Below, in pieces: positions 8,434 through 16,646 of a stretch of 28,291 bases of DNA. Source of the DNA: RGIG3040 sp964410675. GTDB taxonomy: Bacteria; Bacillota; Clostridia; Lachnospirales; Lachnospiraceae. Where the stretch lies: the NCBI GenBank assembly GCA_964410675.1, contig CAYPIB010000022.1:1-28291 (forward strand), in the 5' to 3' direction. The first letter of the stretch is position 1. Each line of letters begins with the position of its first letter. Made by a program: the position numbers and the translations under genes. The notes beneath the pieces are model-generated. The model made no database searches. It saw only the letters and a program-made list of their open reading frames with translations, and was not told the DNA's origin.

Positions 8434-9732
8434 TTAGCTTGGTTTTTCTGCCGCAAGCATAATGTTTGTATAAAAGATACCGTCCTTCCACTCATAATTC
8501 ATATCACCCCCAAATTTTCCTACAATTTCCTTTATATTTTTCATTCCCAAGCCTTCATGACCCGCTTTTCTTGACCGCAAGCCCGCATTTGATTTTATCG
8601 GCTCCCTGTCACAGCTATTTTCTGCCGAAATGGATAAAAACTGATGTACCATGCTGACTCTCAGCTTAATAACTGGCTTCTCACTTTCTTTTGCTGCTTC
8701 GATACAATTATCTAATAAATTAGTAAACAGAGCCGTTATATCTAAATCCCTCATAAAGTCTAATGATAAATCGCTCACCTTGATGTCCTCTTTTATATTA
8801 AAATTGTGCATGAGCTGTGCCTTATCATTTAAAATAATATTAAGCAGTTTATCGCTCGTATAATAATTATGATTAAATTTATTGAGCATTTGATGAACTT
8901 CTCCGGCATATTCAATTGCATCATGAGGCGAATTGTTTTTATACAACTCTTCCATTATTTGAATGTGATTGCGAATATCATGAATCAATTTTCGGCTTTC
9001 GTTATACTTTGCCTCTTCTCTCTCATAATATTGAAACTGCATTTGTGCCTGCTGACGATATAGGTTTTTTTCGTTTTCAAGATGATTATTTCTACTCATT
9101 GTATTCACTAAAATGACGAAATAAATATTTAAGCAAATAAGAAAAATTAAATTAGCTAAAAATAATAAAAGCATGTTATCGGTAAAATAGATTTGACAAA
9201 AATATAATAGTGAATACATATTAAAGAGTGAAAATAATGGCAGGAAAAAGGAAATCAACATTTGTCTTCCCGTAATATATAAGCCGCTTTGTCTTCTGAC
9301 GAGAAATACTATAACCTGAATCACCATAAACTCTATCATGCGGTTACAAACAACGATTAATATTTGATTTAGCATCATCGAATTAAACAAACTACTTCCT
9401 AAAACCATTAACGTCTGAAAGCTAATAATAACTAAACCATCGGTAATAAAAACTGCTGCAATTAATATAAAATAATAGACCAAATAGCTTTTTTTTGTAT
9501 TAAATATTCTTTTGGCCAGAAAAGGAGCTAAGCCCAAAAAACATAAGTTTAGAATTCCACTGCCAAGTAAAGAAATTAAAACTGAAAGAATAGCATATAC
9601 AATGATAACCCACCAGGCAATTTTTCTTTTGTCCTCTTCCGTTCCTCCCATCTGGTACATTCCATAAAAAATGCACCCTTCCATAAACAGACTTCCTATA
9701 ATTGGAATAATAATATATGCAATAATTTCCAA
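8434..9732 (-). CDS. Sensor histidine kinase, AgrC-like GHKL family
   Basis: Membrane sensor kinase of 432 residues. The N-terminal 200 residues form about six transmembrane helices, as in AgrC-type peptide receptors. A coiled region around LENEKNLYRQQAQMQFQYYE follows, then the phospho-acceptor motif HDIRNHIQIMEEL, and a C-terminal GHKL ATPase domain with the N-box NLLDNCIEAA and the G-box GLGMKNI. The start is a TTG, placed by a GAGGG ribosome-binding site seven bases upstream and by a 4-base gap from the LytTR regulator stop. It is expected to phosphorylate that regulator in response to an extracellular, probably peptide, signal. No AgrB or AgrD homologue is present in the window. Confidence 0.92.
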   Translation of the reverse strand: MEIIAYIIIPIIGSLFMEGCIFYGMYQMGGTEEDKRKIAWWVIIVYAILSVLISLLGSGILNLCFLGLAPFLAKRIFNTKKSYLVYYFILIAAVFITDGLVIISFQTLMVLGSSLFNSMMLNQILIVVCNRMIEFMVIQVIVFLVRRQSGLYITGRQMLISFFLPLFSLFNMYSLLYFCQIYFTDNMLLLFLANLIFLICLNIYFVILVNTMSRNNHLENEKNLYRQQAQMQFQYYEREEAKYNESRKLIHDIRNHIQIMEELYKNNSPHDAIEYAGEVHQMLNKFNHNYYTSDKLLNIILNDKAQLMHNFNIKEDIKVSDLSLDFMRDLDITALFTNLLDNCIEAAKESEKPVIKLRVSMVHQFLSISAENSCDREPIKSNAGLRSRKAGHEGLGMKNIKEIVGKFGGDMNYEWKDGIFYTNIMLAAEKPS

Positions 9733-9736
9733 AGCC

Positions 9737-10438
9737 TTACCCTCTCTCTTTCGCTAAATAGTTATTTAAAGCCCGGCGAAACTCGGTTGACTTTTTTTGT
9801 GACAGAGGAATACTGCTGCCATCAGTCAAAATAATATCGTAACCGGAAATACTTCTGACCGCATACAAATTAACTATAAAGCTCTTGTGCGGCATAACAA
9901 ATCCATACTCCCGCATCATACTGTCAATATCTGCAATTCTCTGCCTTAAATGCCAAACTCTCTTTTCTGTATGAATGAGCACCTTTCGTTCCATATATTC
10001 AAAATATAAAATCTGAGAGGTTTTAATTCTTACAATGCCTTCTATTGCCGAAAATTCCAGTTCCTTATCGTCTTTAGGCAGACCATAAACAAGGGCCTCA
10101 TCTAGCTGTGCAAATAAGTCTTCTTTTTTTAACGGCTTTAAGAGATAGGCAAACGCATGAACAGCAAATGCAAACATTGAGTAATCGCTATAATTGGTAA
10201 TATAAATTAATTTTACTTCCTTATCCTTTTCTCTGATTTTTTTTGCCGTTTCAATGCCATTTAATTCCTTCATATCAATATCCAGCAGAATAATATCATA
10301 TTGTAAACTTGACTGAAGCAATTCTTCGCCGCTCCCATAACAATCAATCACCAATTTTTCCTTGTTATATTGTTTCAGCATATTGAGTGTCGAATGAAGT
10401 ACTCTTTCCTCATCATCGCAAACTGCTATTCTAATCAC
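9737..10438 (-). CDS. LytTR-family response regulator (AgrA-like)
   Basis: Response regulator of 233 residues with an N-terminal receiver domain (acidic pocket CDDE at 7-10, phospho-acceptor D53 in LLDID) and a C-terminal LytTR DNA-binding domain (ILYFEYMERKVLIHT... and FVMPHKSFIVNLYAVRSI). I place the start at a GTG (10438) rather than the ATG two codons earlier, because the AGGGA ribosome-binding site touches that ATG and the GTG gives the family's usual start MIRIAVCDDE. It is first in an operon with its GHKL kinase, the YhfC-like protease and the DUF3887-like gene. Confidence 0.92.
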   Translation of the reverse strand: MIRIAVCDDEERVLHSTLNMLKQYNKEKLVIDCYGSGEELLQSSLQYDIILLDIDMKELNGIETAKKIREKDKEVKLIYITNYSDYSMFAFAVHAFAYLLKPLKKEDLFAQLDEALVYGLPKDDKELEFSAIEGIVRIKTSQILYFEYMERKVLIHTEKRVWHLRQRIADIDSMMREYGFVMPHKSFIVNLYAVRSISGYDIILTDGSSIPLSQKKSTEFRRALNNYLAKERG

Positions 10439-10477
10439 ATTCATTCCCTGCTTTTCTATTATTTGTAGTCATAACTC

Positions 10478-10506
10478 ATTATAAAAAAGTGCCGTAAAAA
10501 AAGCAA
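10478..10506 (-). promoter_or_regulatory. Putative promoter of the LytTR/GHKL operon
   Basis: On the minus strand TATAAT (10478-10483) lies 17 bases after TTGCTT (10501-10506), about 40 bases upstream of the regulator start. The -10 is perfect and the -35 weak. It overlaps the T-tract side of the preceding operon's terminator. Confidence 0.5.
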
Positions 10507-10536
10507 CCAACTCTACACAAGGTATGGTTGATTGCT
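10496..10536 (-). terminator. Intrinsic terminator of the CoA/ABC/kinase operon
   Basis: On the minus strand a stem CAACCA/TGGTTG (plus-strand arms 10504-10509 and 10525-10530) is followed by CT and seven Ts (10496-10502). The 5' arm lies within the last codons of the histidine kinase gene. It ends the long leftward operon. Confidence 0.7.
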
Positions 10537-11418
10537 CTCAAGAGACAGAAAGTTTAATTTCACTTCTAATATATTCTTTTCCAGCTTTACTTCTGCACTG
10601 CCATCCATCCGCTGCATCAGCTCATTTACAATGGCAAGGCCTAAGCCGGAGGAACCCTTTTTTCTTGTTGAATCTGCTTTATAAAAACGTTCAAACAATT
10701 TTTCCGTATCGATAACAGCATCCTCTTTTACATGATTTATAAAGCATATACTGTTCTCTTTCTGAATTATTTTAAGATCACCGAGTCCATGTAAAAGCGC
10801 ATTGTGAATCAGATTTTTAAAAACCCGCTCCAATGCTTCTTTATTTGCTTTTACATGAAAGCCCTCCTCTTCAAAAGTTATATCCGGCTCACTATTTCTT
10901 TCCTCAAATAAATGATACAGGCTTACCATACTGCTGCTGAGTGCCGGAAATACAGCAACCCTTTCACAGTCTAAATGAAAATCTCTGCTTGTCAGCTTTG
11001 TATAGAGAAACATTTCCTCAAGCATATCCTTTAATTCAAACAAACGCTGTAACACCACGCCTTCATACCGCTTCCGCTTTTCCTCCTCCTCACACTCCGA
11101 AAGCATCTGCATATATCCGGATGCACTTGTCAGAGGGGTGCGGATATCATGAGCGATATTAGAAATCGACTGAGTCAGCTGATCTTTATATACCAGCTGC
11201 TCCTGCAGCTCCTGATGATGCTGCCGAAAAATCTTATTTAATCTTCTGTAAAGCTTTAAAAAATTGCGGCTTCGGACATTTGATGTCAATTCTATGCGGC
11301 TGCCATCGTCAATATGGTCAAGCTGACGGCATAAATGCAAAAGCTCCTTTTGATAAAAAATAATAATTACCAATAAAATTATACAAATAATAGAAGTCAA
11401 AATGAGTAAATATTGCAT
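10513..11418 (-). CDS. Sensor histidine kinase (HisKA type, single N-terminal helix)
   Basis: Compact 301-residue kinase with one N-terminal transmembrane helix (about residues 3-22) and no extracellular domain. A coiled linker leads to the HisKA dimerisation helix, with H90 in NIAHDIRTPLTS as phospho-acceptor. The HATPase domain follows with N-box NLIHNALLHG, F-box FERFYKAD and G-box GSSGLGLAIV. Kinases that lack a sensing domain and sit beside an ABC transporter usually take their signal from the transporter or the membrane, as in bacitracin- or lantibiotic-responsive systems. TGGAGG precedes the ATG. It is the last gene of the leftward operon, with the response regulator at the other side of the transporter genes. 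Confidence 0.92.
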   Translation of the reverse strand: MQYLLILTSIICIILLVIIIFYQKELLHLCRQLDHIDDGSRIELTSNVRSRNFLKLYRRLNKIFRQHHQELQEQLVYKDQLTQSISNIAHDIRTPLTSASGYMQMLSECEEEEKRKRYEGVVLQRLFELKDMLEEMFLYTKLTSRDFHLDCERVAVFPALSSSMVSLYHLFEERNSEPDITFEEEGFHVKANKEALERVFKNLIHNALLHGLGDLKIIQKENSICFINHVKEDAVIDTEKLFERFYKADSTRKKGSSGLGLAIVNELMQRMDGSAEVKLEKNILEVKLNFLSLESNQPYLV

Positions 11419-11447
11419 ATCAATCCTCCAAATGCCTCATTACATTT

Positions 11448-12260
11448 TCAAATATCTATTTTTGATAAAATAACTTTGCTGAAAATTGTATAAAAAGCAG
11501 TAAATATAACTGCGACTATTAATCCTCTAAAATCCGCTATTTTAATATACGTTAATGGTGCATAAGCGAGATTATAATACAATGTATAGTCTAAAATACC
11601 ATCTAAATCAAAAACTGCCAGCAGAAAATTTAATATCATCATTGCTAATCCGGAACCAAAAATAATTGCCCCGCCTATTCCGACTCCCTCACTTCGCCTG
11701 GCAATGCAGATAAATAAAACGAGCGAGCATAACCCATTACATAACATCCAAATTGTTACAATATATAAAAACGTATCATGAAAATTATTATAAATAAAAT
11801 AATTACCGGTAACCGCATTTGCAAATAAACTTAGTAAAAAAGTAAAGGCAATATAAAAAAGATTAATAATGGATATAACTAATATTTTACTTAAAATATA
11901 ATTCCATTTATTTTCATGAGCTGCCAATATATTTTTTATAAAACCGCTTTTGAAATCACTGCAGACAAATAATGTCGTTATAATACCCGTCAATGTCACC
12001 AAAATGCCGCCGGATATATTGCCCTGATGAAATAAGTTTAGCATATCCAATTCACCGAAGGACTCTTTGATATCACTAACACTGTGACCTCGTATAATTG
12101 CAAAATCATTGTTAACAGCTATTTGCAGCAACTCTGGATTTACCAATATAGAAAATAAAATAAACGTAAATAAAGTCGTAACGATTAAAATACCGAGGCA
12201 AATATAAAAACACTTACTTTTAATCATATGCCTAAGATCCATTCTCAATAAATTAAGCAT
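11448..12260 (-). CDS. ABC-2 type transporter permease
   Basis: Membrane subunit of 270 residues with about six transmembrane helices (first near residues 17-40, then around 95-115, 135-160, 175-195, 205-225 and 240-262). The pattern fits ABC-2 permeases of the BcrB/lantibiotic-immunity type. I choose the ATG at 12260 over the GTG at 12269: GGAAGGAGG is correctly spaced from the ATG only. The gene overlaps the stop of the ATPase gene by 8 bases (ATGCTTAA), so the two are translationally coupled and form one transporter. The substrate is unknown; the flanking two-component genes suggest an antimicrobial peptide or an envelope-stress signal. Confidence 0.85.
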   Translation of the reverse strand: MLNLLRMDLRHMIKSKCFYICLGILIVTTLFTFILFSILVNPELLQIAVNNDFAIIRGHSVSDIKESFGELDMLNLFHQGNISGGILVTLTGIITTLFVCSDFKSGFIKNILAAHENKWNYILSKILVISIINLFYIAFTFLLSLFANAVTGNYFIYNNFHDTFLYIVTIWMLCNGLCSLVLFICIARRSEGVGIGGAIIFGSGLAMMILNFLLAVFDLDGILDYTLYYNLAYAPLTYIKIADFRGLIVAVIFTAFYTIFSKVILSKIDI

Positions 12261-13176
12261 GAGCGGCACCTCCTTCCATTAAATCCAGAAAGTAATGCTC
12301 TAAATCCTGCTGATGGTAGGTACAAGTTTTTACAACTATACCATTTTGAACGAGTAAAGAGGTTACTTCACCCGAATCAATATGATCATAAATTCGAATC
12401 TGCTCATTCGGATACACTTCAAAAGTGATGTCCGGGTAAGTCTCTGCTAACAAAGCCGAGCATCGTTCGGACTGATTTGTTTCTATTAATAAGTAATCCT
12501 TGCAGTTTTCCTCCAGTTCTTCTTTCGTTATCTGCTGAATCAGTTCGCCATTTTTGATAATGCCATAACGAGTTGCTACTTTACTCAGCTCTCCTAAAAT
12601 ATGTGAACTGATTATAATCGTTTTATTCGTCTTTTCATTCACTTTTTTTAAAAAATGACGAATTTCTCGAATCCCCTCCGGATCAAGGCCATTTGTTGGT
12701 TCATCTAAAATCAGTAAATCAGGATTTCCAAGCAGTGCCATCGCAATACCAAGCCTCTGCTTCATTCCCATCGAAAATTGTCTTGTTTTCTTCTTACCGG
12801 TTTGACTTAGCTGCATCAGCTCGAGCAATTCATCAATACTGCTCTCATCCGCCAGTCCAAGGCATCGAGCTTTTAAAATCATATTTTCCTTCGCGGTCAT
12901 ATTGGGATAAAGACCGGCATCCTCAATCAGTATCCCAACTCTCCGCCGTGCGGTTTGATCCGTCACCTTGGAACCAAAAAGTGATATTTCTCCGTCAGTC
13001 GGGTGGACAAGTCCGCAAAACATCTTTAGCGTTGTTGATTTCCCCGCACCATTTGGGCCAATAAAGCCATAAATATCTCCACGCTTTACTTCCATATTCA
13101 TATGACTCACTGCTTCTTTACTTCCATACTTTTTTGTCAGATTTATTGTTTTCACTGCATAATCTGTTTTACTCAT
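12253..13176 (-). CDS. ABC transporter ATP-binding protein (BcrA/immunity type)
   Basis: Nucleotide-binding subunit of 307 residues. It shows Walker A GPNGAGKST (about 40-48), signature FSMGMKQRLGIA, Walker B LLILDEPTNGLD and the switch His in IISSHIL. About 85 residues follow the ATPase core, as in the BcrA family. I start it at the ATG at 13176, because AAAGGA is spaced 9-10 bases from it and the protein then opens directly on the ABC core; the open frame extends to 13227 without support. It couples with the ABC-2 permease downstream by an 8-base overlap and lies 79 bases after the response regulator. Export of, or defence against, a membrane-active compound is the likeliest role. Confidence 0.9.
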   Translation of the reverse strand: MSKTDYAVKTINLTKKYGSKEAVSHMNMEVKRGDIYGFIGPNGAGKSTTLKMFCGLVHPTDGEISLFGSKVTDQTARRRVGILIEDAGLYPNMTAKENMILKARCLGLADESSIDELLELMQLSQTGKKKTRQFSMGMKQRLGIAMALLGNPDLLILDEPTNGLDPEGIREIRHFLKKVNEKTNKTIIISSHILGELSKVATRYGIIKNGELIQQITKEELEENCKDYLLIETNQSERCSALLAETYPDITFEVYPNEQIRIYDHIDSGEVTSLLVQNGIVVKTCTYHQQDLEHYFLDLMEGGAAHA

Positions 13177-13255
13177 AGTAATCATCCTTTCCTTCAAACG
13201 AATTGTCTGTAAGTCTAGTGTAAACAATCATGTTTCATAAATCGCAAAGAAAAGG

Positions 13256-13918
13256 TTAAGAAAGTTTAAAGCCCATGCCCCAAACAGTTTGGATATAATC
13301 ATTTGTTTTACTTGTCTTGAGCTTTGACCGGATATTGCTGATATGGACATTAATGGTTTTATCTTCGATAAAATATTCCTCATCCCATGCATATTCATAT
13401 ATCATCTGCTTCGTAAACACCTTTTTGGGATTTCGCGCCAGCAGCTCCATAATCCGAAATTCATGCAGCGTTAATTCTATTATTTGCCCATCTGCTGTCA
13501 TTTCCTGTGTTTCAGGGTTAATGATCCATTTTTTATAATAAATAATTCCCTCCGAATTCCCGGTTTTCTTATCTCTAAGCTGTACTTGGATTCTTACAAG
13601 TAATTCCCTTAAATCAAATGGTTTACAAATATAATCATTTGCACCGGAAGACAGCAGATCAATTTTACTGTCCAGCTCATTTTTGGCAGAAATTACGATA
13701 ACAGGCACTTTTCCAGCCAATTTTAGAATCAACTCTTCCCCGGTCATGCCGGGAAGCATTAAATCCAAAAGTACAAGATCATACTCTGCCATCTCAATAC
13801 GCAGGGCTCCCTCGCTGCCGGAAAAAGCCTGTGTACAGCGATAGCCGTTATTCTGTAAATATTCCGCAACCATTTGATTAATATTTGTATCATCCTCAAT
13901 AATTAGTATTGATTTCAT
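13256..13918 (-). CDS. OmpR/PhoB-family response regulator
   Basis: Regulator of 220 residues: receiver domain with acidic pocket E8-D9-D10, phospho-acceptor D52 in LLDLMLPG and Lys in ICKPFDL, then a winged-helix DNA-binding domain (ELTLHEFRIMELL, DKTINVHISNIRSKL, VWGMGFKLS). It should be the partner of the single-helix kinase encoded after the ABC transporter. Its ATG overlaps the coaX stop (ATGA, 4 bases), so translation is coupled to the coenzyme A genes, an unusual junction for a regulator of this kind. It is a complete, normal-length member. Confidence 0.93.
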   Translation of the reverse strand: MKSILIIEDDTNINQMVAEYLQNNGYRCTQAFSGSEGALRIEMAEYDLVLLDLMLPGMTGEELILKLAGKVPVIVISAKNELDSKIDLLSSGANDYICKPFDLRELLVRIQVQLRDKKTGNSEGIIYYKKWIINPETQEMTADGQIIELTLHEFRIMELLARNPKKVFTKQMIYEYAWDEEYFIEDKTINVHISNIRSKLKTSKTNDYIQTVWGMGFKLS

Positions 13919-14655
13919 ATTTCCATATCCTTATATAATTCTTTCAGTCCATCCAAAAGCAAATCCGGTTCATAAATATAAGCTGTTAAGCCGGCATTTA
14001 AAAGAATACCGGCATTACCACCGGTTACAATCATATTTGTATCGGCACCAAGTTCTGAAAAAACTAATCTCTGATATCTTTCGACAAAGCCTGCTGCCAT
14101 ATGAAAGACTCCCGCACTGATACACTCACTTGTATTTCCTCCAATCACAGGACCGGACATATCAACCACCGCCGAAGGAAGGAGTGCCGTATTGTTTGTC
14201 AGTGACTGCAGCATAGTCTGCACGCCCGGCATAATCGCACCGCCAAGAAAATACATTTCTTTGTCTACAATACTAACAGAGGTTGCTGTCCCCATATCAA
14301 AAACCGCAAATGGAGACGTATACCTTTTTAATGCTCCGTAACATACAACAAGACGATCGATTCCAATCAGACTGCAATCATATTTAGACAAATGAAAACC
14401 AAACGGAGCATTCTTATCCACAATAACTGGCTCTTTTCCACAAACTTTCAACAAAGCTTCCCGTACGATTTCTGTCTTACTTGGAACAACCGAGGCAATA
14501 ATAGACCCATTCGTGTTAGCATTTGCTAATTTCTCTGTTAAAATATCCAATAGTTCATTTACATTTTTATATTGCTTCGTCGGAATCCGTAATGGTAAAT
14601 CATCGTCAAATGAAAACGCCGTATTCGTATTCCCTATATTTACAGCAATCATCAA
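13915..14655 (-). CDS. coaX: Type III pantothenate kinase
   Basis: First committed enzyme of coenzyme A synthesis: ATP-dependent phosphorylation of pantothenate. The 246-residue protein has the three ASKHA-fold motifs of the type III family: AVNIGNTN at the N-terminus, GIDRLV (family GADR), and DMGTATSVSIV, plus GGAIMPGVQTM. The odd point is the first motif. The family's acidic residue (D in DxGNT) is Asn here (codon AAT), while the other two Asp residues are kept. That Asp is generally held to be invariant and important for catalysis, so activity may be altered. The gene overlaps coaC before it and the response regulator after it by 4 bases each. Two ATGs in tandem (14655, 14652) are both possible starts. 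Confidence 0.88.
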   Translation of the reverse strand: MMIAVNIGNTNTAFSFDDDLPLRIPTKQYKNVNELLDILTEKLANANTNGSIIASVVPSKTEIVREALLKVCGKEPVIVDKNAPFGFHLSKYDCSLIGIDRLVVCYGALKRYTSPFAVFDMGTATSVSIVDKEMYFLGGAIMPGVQTMLQSLTNNTALLPSAVVDMSGPVIGGNTSECISAGVFHMAAGFVERYQRLVFSELGADTNMIVTGGNAGILLNAGLTAYIYEPDLLLDGLKELYKDMEI

Positions 14656-15197
14656 TTTGTATCCTCTAACTTAGCTGTTACTGCTTGAACAATCACGTCA
14701 ACGTCAGCTAATGCACCCCTCCCTATTGCACCGCAGGCAAGCCGGCCTTCCCGGGGCTCGATGAGCTCCCATCCTTTTTGCTGCAGTCTATCTAAATTTT
14801 CCTGCACAAACGGATTATCATACATATTGCAATTCATCGCCGGGGCAATCAATAAAGGAATGCCATTTACAGCCAGTAACGTAGATGTAAGCATATCATC
14901 GGCAATCCCGCCGGCAATTTTACCGATAATATTTGCGGTAGCGGGTGCTGTCAAAACTAAATCTGCTTTTTGTGCCAAGGCAATATGAACAATTTCAGCC
15001 GGGTTGTCCTCTTGAAGAACATCAACGTATACTCTGTTTTTCGTTAATGCCTGCATCGTTAACGGTGTAATAAATCCTGTTGCCGCCTTTGTCATAATAA
15101 CATGTACAGAATAGTCTTTTTTTGTCAGCCTACTGGCAATATCAGCCGCCTTATAAGCTGATATACTACCGGTTACACCAAGTAATATTGTTTTCAT
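14652..15197 (-). CDS. coaC: Phosphopantothenoylcysteine decarboxylase (stand-alone)
   Basis: FMN-dependent flavoprotein of 181 residues that decarboxylates 4'-phosphopantothenoylcysteine to 4'-phosphopantetheine. It shows the HFCD signatures: GVTGSISAYKA at the N-terminus, the catalytic His in EIVHIAL, the substrate clamp APAMNCNMYDN and the active-site Cys in RLACGAIGRG. In most bacteria this domain is fused to CoaB; here it is separate, as in streptococci and enterococci. It overlaps coaB upstream and coaX downstream by 4 bases each (ATGA). Confidence 0.94.
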   Translation of the reverse strand: MKTILLGVTGSISAYKAADIASRLTKKDYSVHVIMTKAATGFITPLTMQALTKNRVYVDVLQEDNPAEIVHIALAQKADLVLTAPATANIIGKIAGGIADDMLTSTLLAVNGIPLLIAPAMNCNMYDNPFVQENLDRLQQKGWELIEPREGRLACGAIGRGALADVDVIVQAVTAKLEDTN

Positions 15198-15943
15198 AAA
15201 TTATTTTCCTCCCAATATAATGTTGCCGTTTCTACAATTTTTTTTGCAATCTCCGGTTTACTATAAGCGGTTTTTATATCTCCCGTTTTCGATATAAGAA
15301 ACGCTGTATGACTATCACCGGATATTTTGTTTAAGTCATTTGCCACCATATAGTTGCATTTATTTTTTTCCATAACTCTTAATGCTTCATTAACCAACGC
15401 ATCTTCACCAGCTCCAACAAGAAGCTTAAAGCCAAATAATAACGTATCCGGCTGAATATTTTTTATTGAATGAATTACCTTTGGAGTCGGCCGCAGCACA
15501 AGAACAAGATTGTCAAGACTGGAAGAAATCTTATTTTCTTCATCACCGATTAATAATTCCACTCTATTTTTTTCATCAACAATATCAATTCCTTTTTCAC
15601 AAGCGCCGGATAATGTTTGGAGATTTGACACGAAATCGACAGAATAATCACTGACAGCCATTGCATGAATGACACCGTCATATTGATGCGTGTTTAACAA
15701 ATCCTCCAATGTATGCAGAAGCTCCTTTGTCGATTCAATCGTATGAATTTGACAATTCTTGTTTTGAGGTTTTAGGGCCGTTTTTGTTGTTATATAATCT
15801 ACAAAAGCCCCCGCCTCCAAAAAACACTCTCCGACTAAGCTTCCTAAGCGTCCGGTCGAGACATTTGTAATCTTTCTAACACTGTCAATCGGTTCTGACG
15901 TTCCACCTGAAGTCACTAAGATACGTCTTTTTTTATTCTTCAT
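15194..15943 (-). CDS. coaB: Phosphopantothenate-cysteine ligase (stand-alone)
   Basis: Joins 4'-phosphopantothenate with cysteine, using a nucleotide triphosphate. The 249-residue protein begins ILVTSGGTSEPIDSVRKITN with the nearby NVSTGRLG, a hallmark of the CoaB nucleotide-binding fold. Other expected segments are AMAVSDY, VLRPTPKVI and the late MVANDLNKI. It is the unfused, monofunctional form, matched by the separate coaC directly downstream (4-base overlap). Its ATG overlaps the end of the tetR gene by 11 bases, and an AAAGGA ribosome-binding site lies inside tetR. Confidence 0.94.
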   Translation of the reverse strand: MKNKKRRILVTSGGTSEPIDSVRKITNVSTGRLGSLVGECFLEAGAFVDYITTKTALKPQNKNCQIHTIESTKELLHTLEDLLNTHQYDGVIHAMAVSDYSVDFVSNLQTLSGACEKGIDIVDEKNRVELLIGDEENKISSSLDNLVLVLRPTPKVIHSIKNIQPDTLLFGFKLLVGAGEDALVNEALRVMEKNKCNYMVANDLNKISGDSHTAFLISKTGDIKTAYSKPEIAKKIVETATLYWEENNL

Positions 15944-16553
15944 CTTTTATCCTTTCTACTCTTGGAAGCAAGGAACGTAAAATCTGGAATTGACAGTCAA
16001 TCTGTTCCTCTCTGATGCCTATTATTAACGTCGTTACACTGAGTCCTTCTATCATAAACATAAAATTCTCTGCAATCTCATCAATATTTTCGTTTCTAAG
16101 CACACCTTGTTCGACACCAAGCCGAAAAATCTCGCCGATTGTTTCCTTAATCGATTCTAATTGTGCCTGCTGAAATTTCTGGTCCTCTTCTGATTTATGA
16201 GTAAAAAAGTATTCATATATAGACCTCAACATGCTGTTGCTCATGTGATTTAAAAGCCTGTCCTTATGCTCGGCAAAATAAGAATCCAATAGTTCCTCAA
16301 AGGGAGGATTAAATTTAATTGCGTTACGGATACCATCAAATTTACGAGTTGTCCTTTGCTTGGCCGTTTCAACAAAAACCGCATCCACACTATCAAAATA
16401 TAAGTAGATTCCCCCTCGGCTGATACCGCATTCTTCAATAATATCCTTCATTGTGACATCAATAAAGCCTTTACGGCAAAATACTGTCCGGGCACTGTCC
16501 AGTATTGCCTCCTTTTTTATTCTTCTGCGTTCCTTATTTGTTAGATTCTTCAT
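15933..16553 (-). CDS. TetR-family regulator of the pan/coa locus
   Basis: One-component regulator of 206 residues. The N-terminal helix-turn-helix is clear (AILDSARTVFCRKG, MKDIIEECGISRGGIYLYF), followed by a helical ligand-binding domain. It is the first gene of the coaB-coaC-coaX operon and divergent from panBCD; a palindrome sits between the two transcription starts. That position makes it the prime candidate to repress both arms and itself. A pathway metabolite (pantothenate, a CoA or acyl-CoA species) is a reasonable ligand guess, but nothing in the sequence identifies it. Confidence 0.9.
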   Translation of the reverse strand: MKNLTNKERRRIKKEAILDSARTVFCRKGFIDVTMKDIIEECGISRGGIYLYFDSVDAVFVETAKQRTTRKFDGIRNAIKFNPPFEELLDSYFAEHKDRLLNHMSNSMLRSIYEYFFTHKSEEDQKFQQAQLESIKETIGEIFRLGVEQGVLRNENIDEIAENFMFMIEGLSVTTLIIGIREEQIDCQFQILRSLLPRVERIKDEE

Positions 16554-16571
16554 AATTTACCTCAAAAAGTA

Positions 16572-16587
16572 GTGACACGAGCGTCAC
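16572..16587. promoter_or_regulatory. Candidate TetR operator palindrome
   Basis: GTGAC-N6-GTCAC, with two further symmetric positions inside. It covers the panB -35 hexamer and part of its spacer, and lies just downstream of the predicted start of the leftward tetR-coaBCX transcript. Binding here could block both promoters. Confidence 0.65.
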
Positions 16588-16600
16588 CGTCTGCTATAAT
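16572..16600 (+). promoter_or_regulatory. panB promoter
   Basis: GTGACA (16572-16577), a 17-base spacer and TATAAT (16595-16600), preceded by TGC as an extended -10. It lies about 47 bases upstream of the panB ATG and overlaps the palindrome. Confidence 0.75.
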
Positions 16601-16602
16601 GC

Positions 16603-16631
16603 ATTATAATTTAAACAAAACCGTAAGTCAA
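16603..16631 (-). promoter_or_regulatory. Promoter of the tetR-coaBCX operon
   Basis: On the minus strand TTGACT (16626-16631), a 17-base spacer and TATAAT (16603-16608). Its -10 and the panB -10 form one 14-bp palindrome, TATAATGCATTATA (16595-16608), so the two promoters face away from each other almost back to back. Confidence 0.75.
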
Positions 16632-16646
16632 TATAGGAGTAGACAA

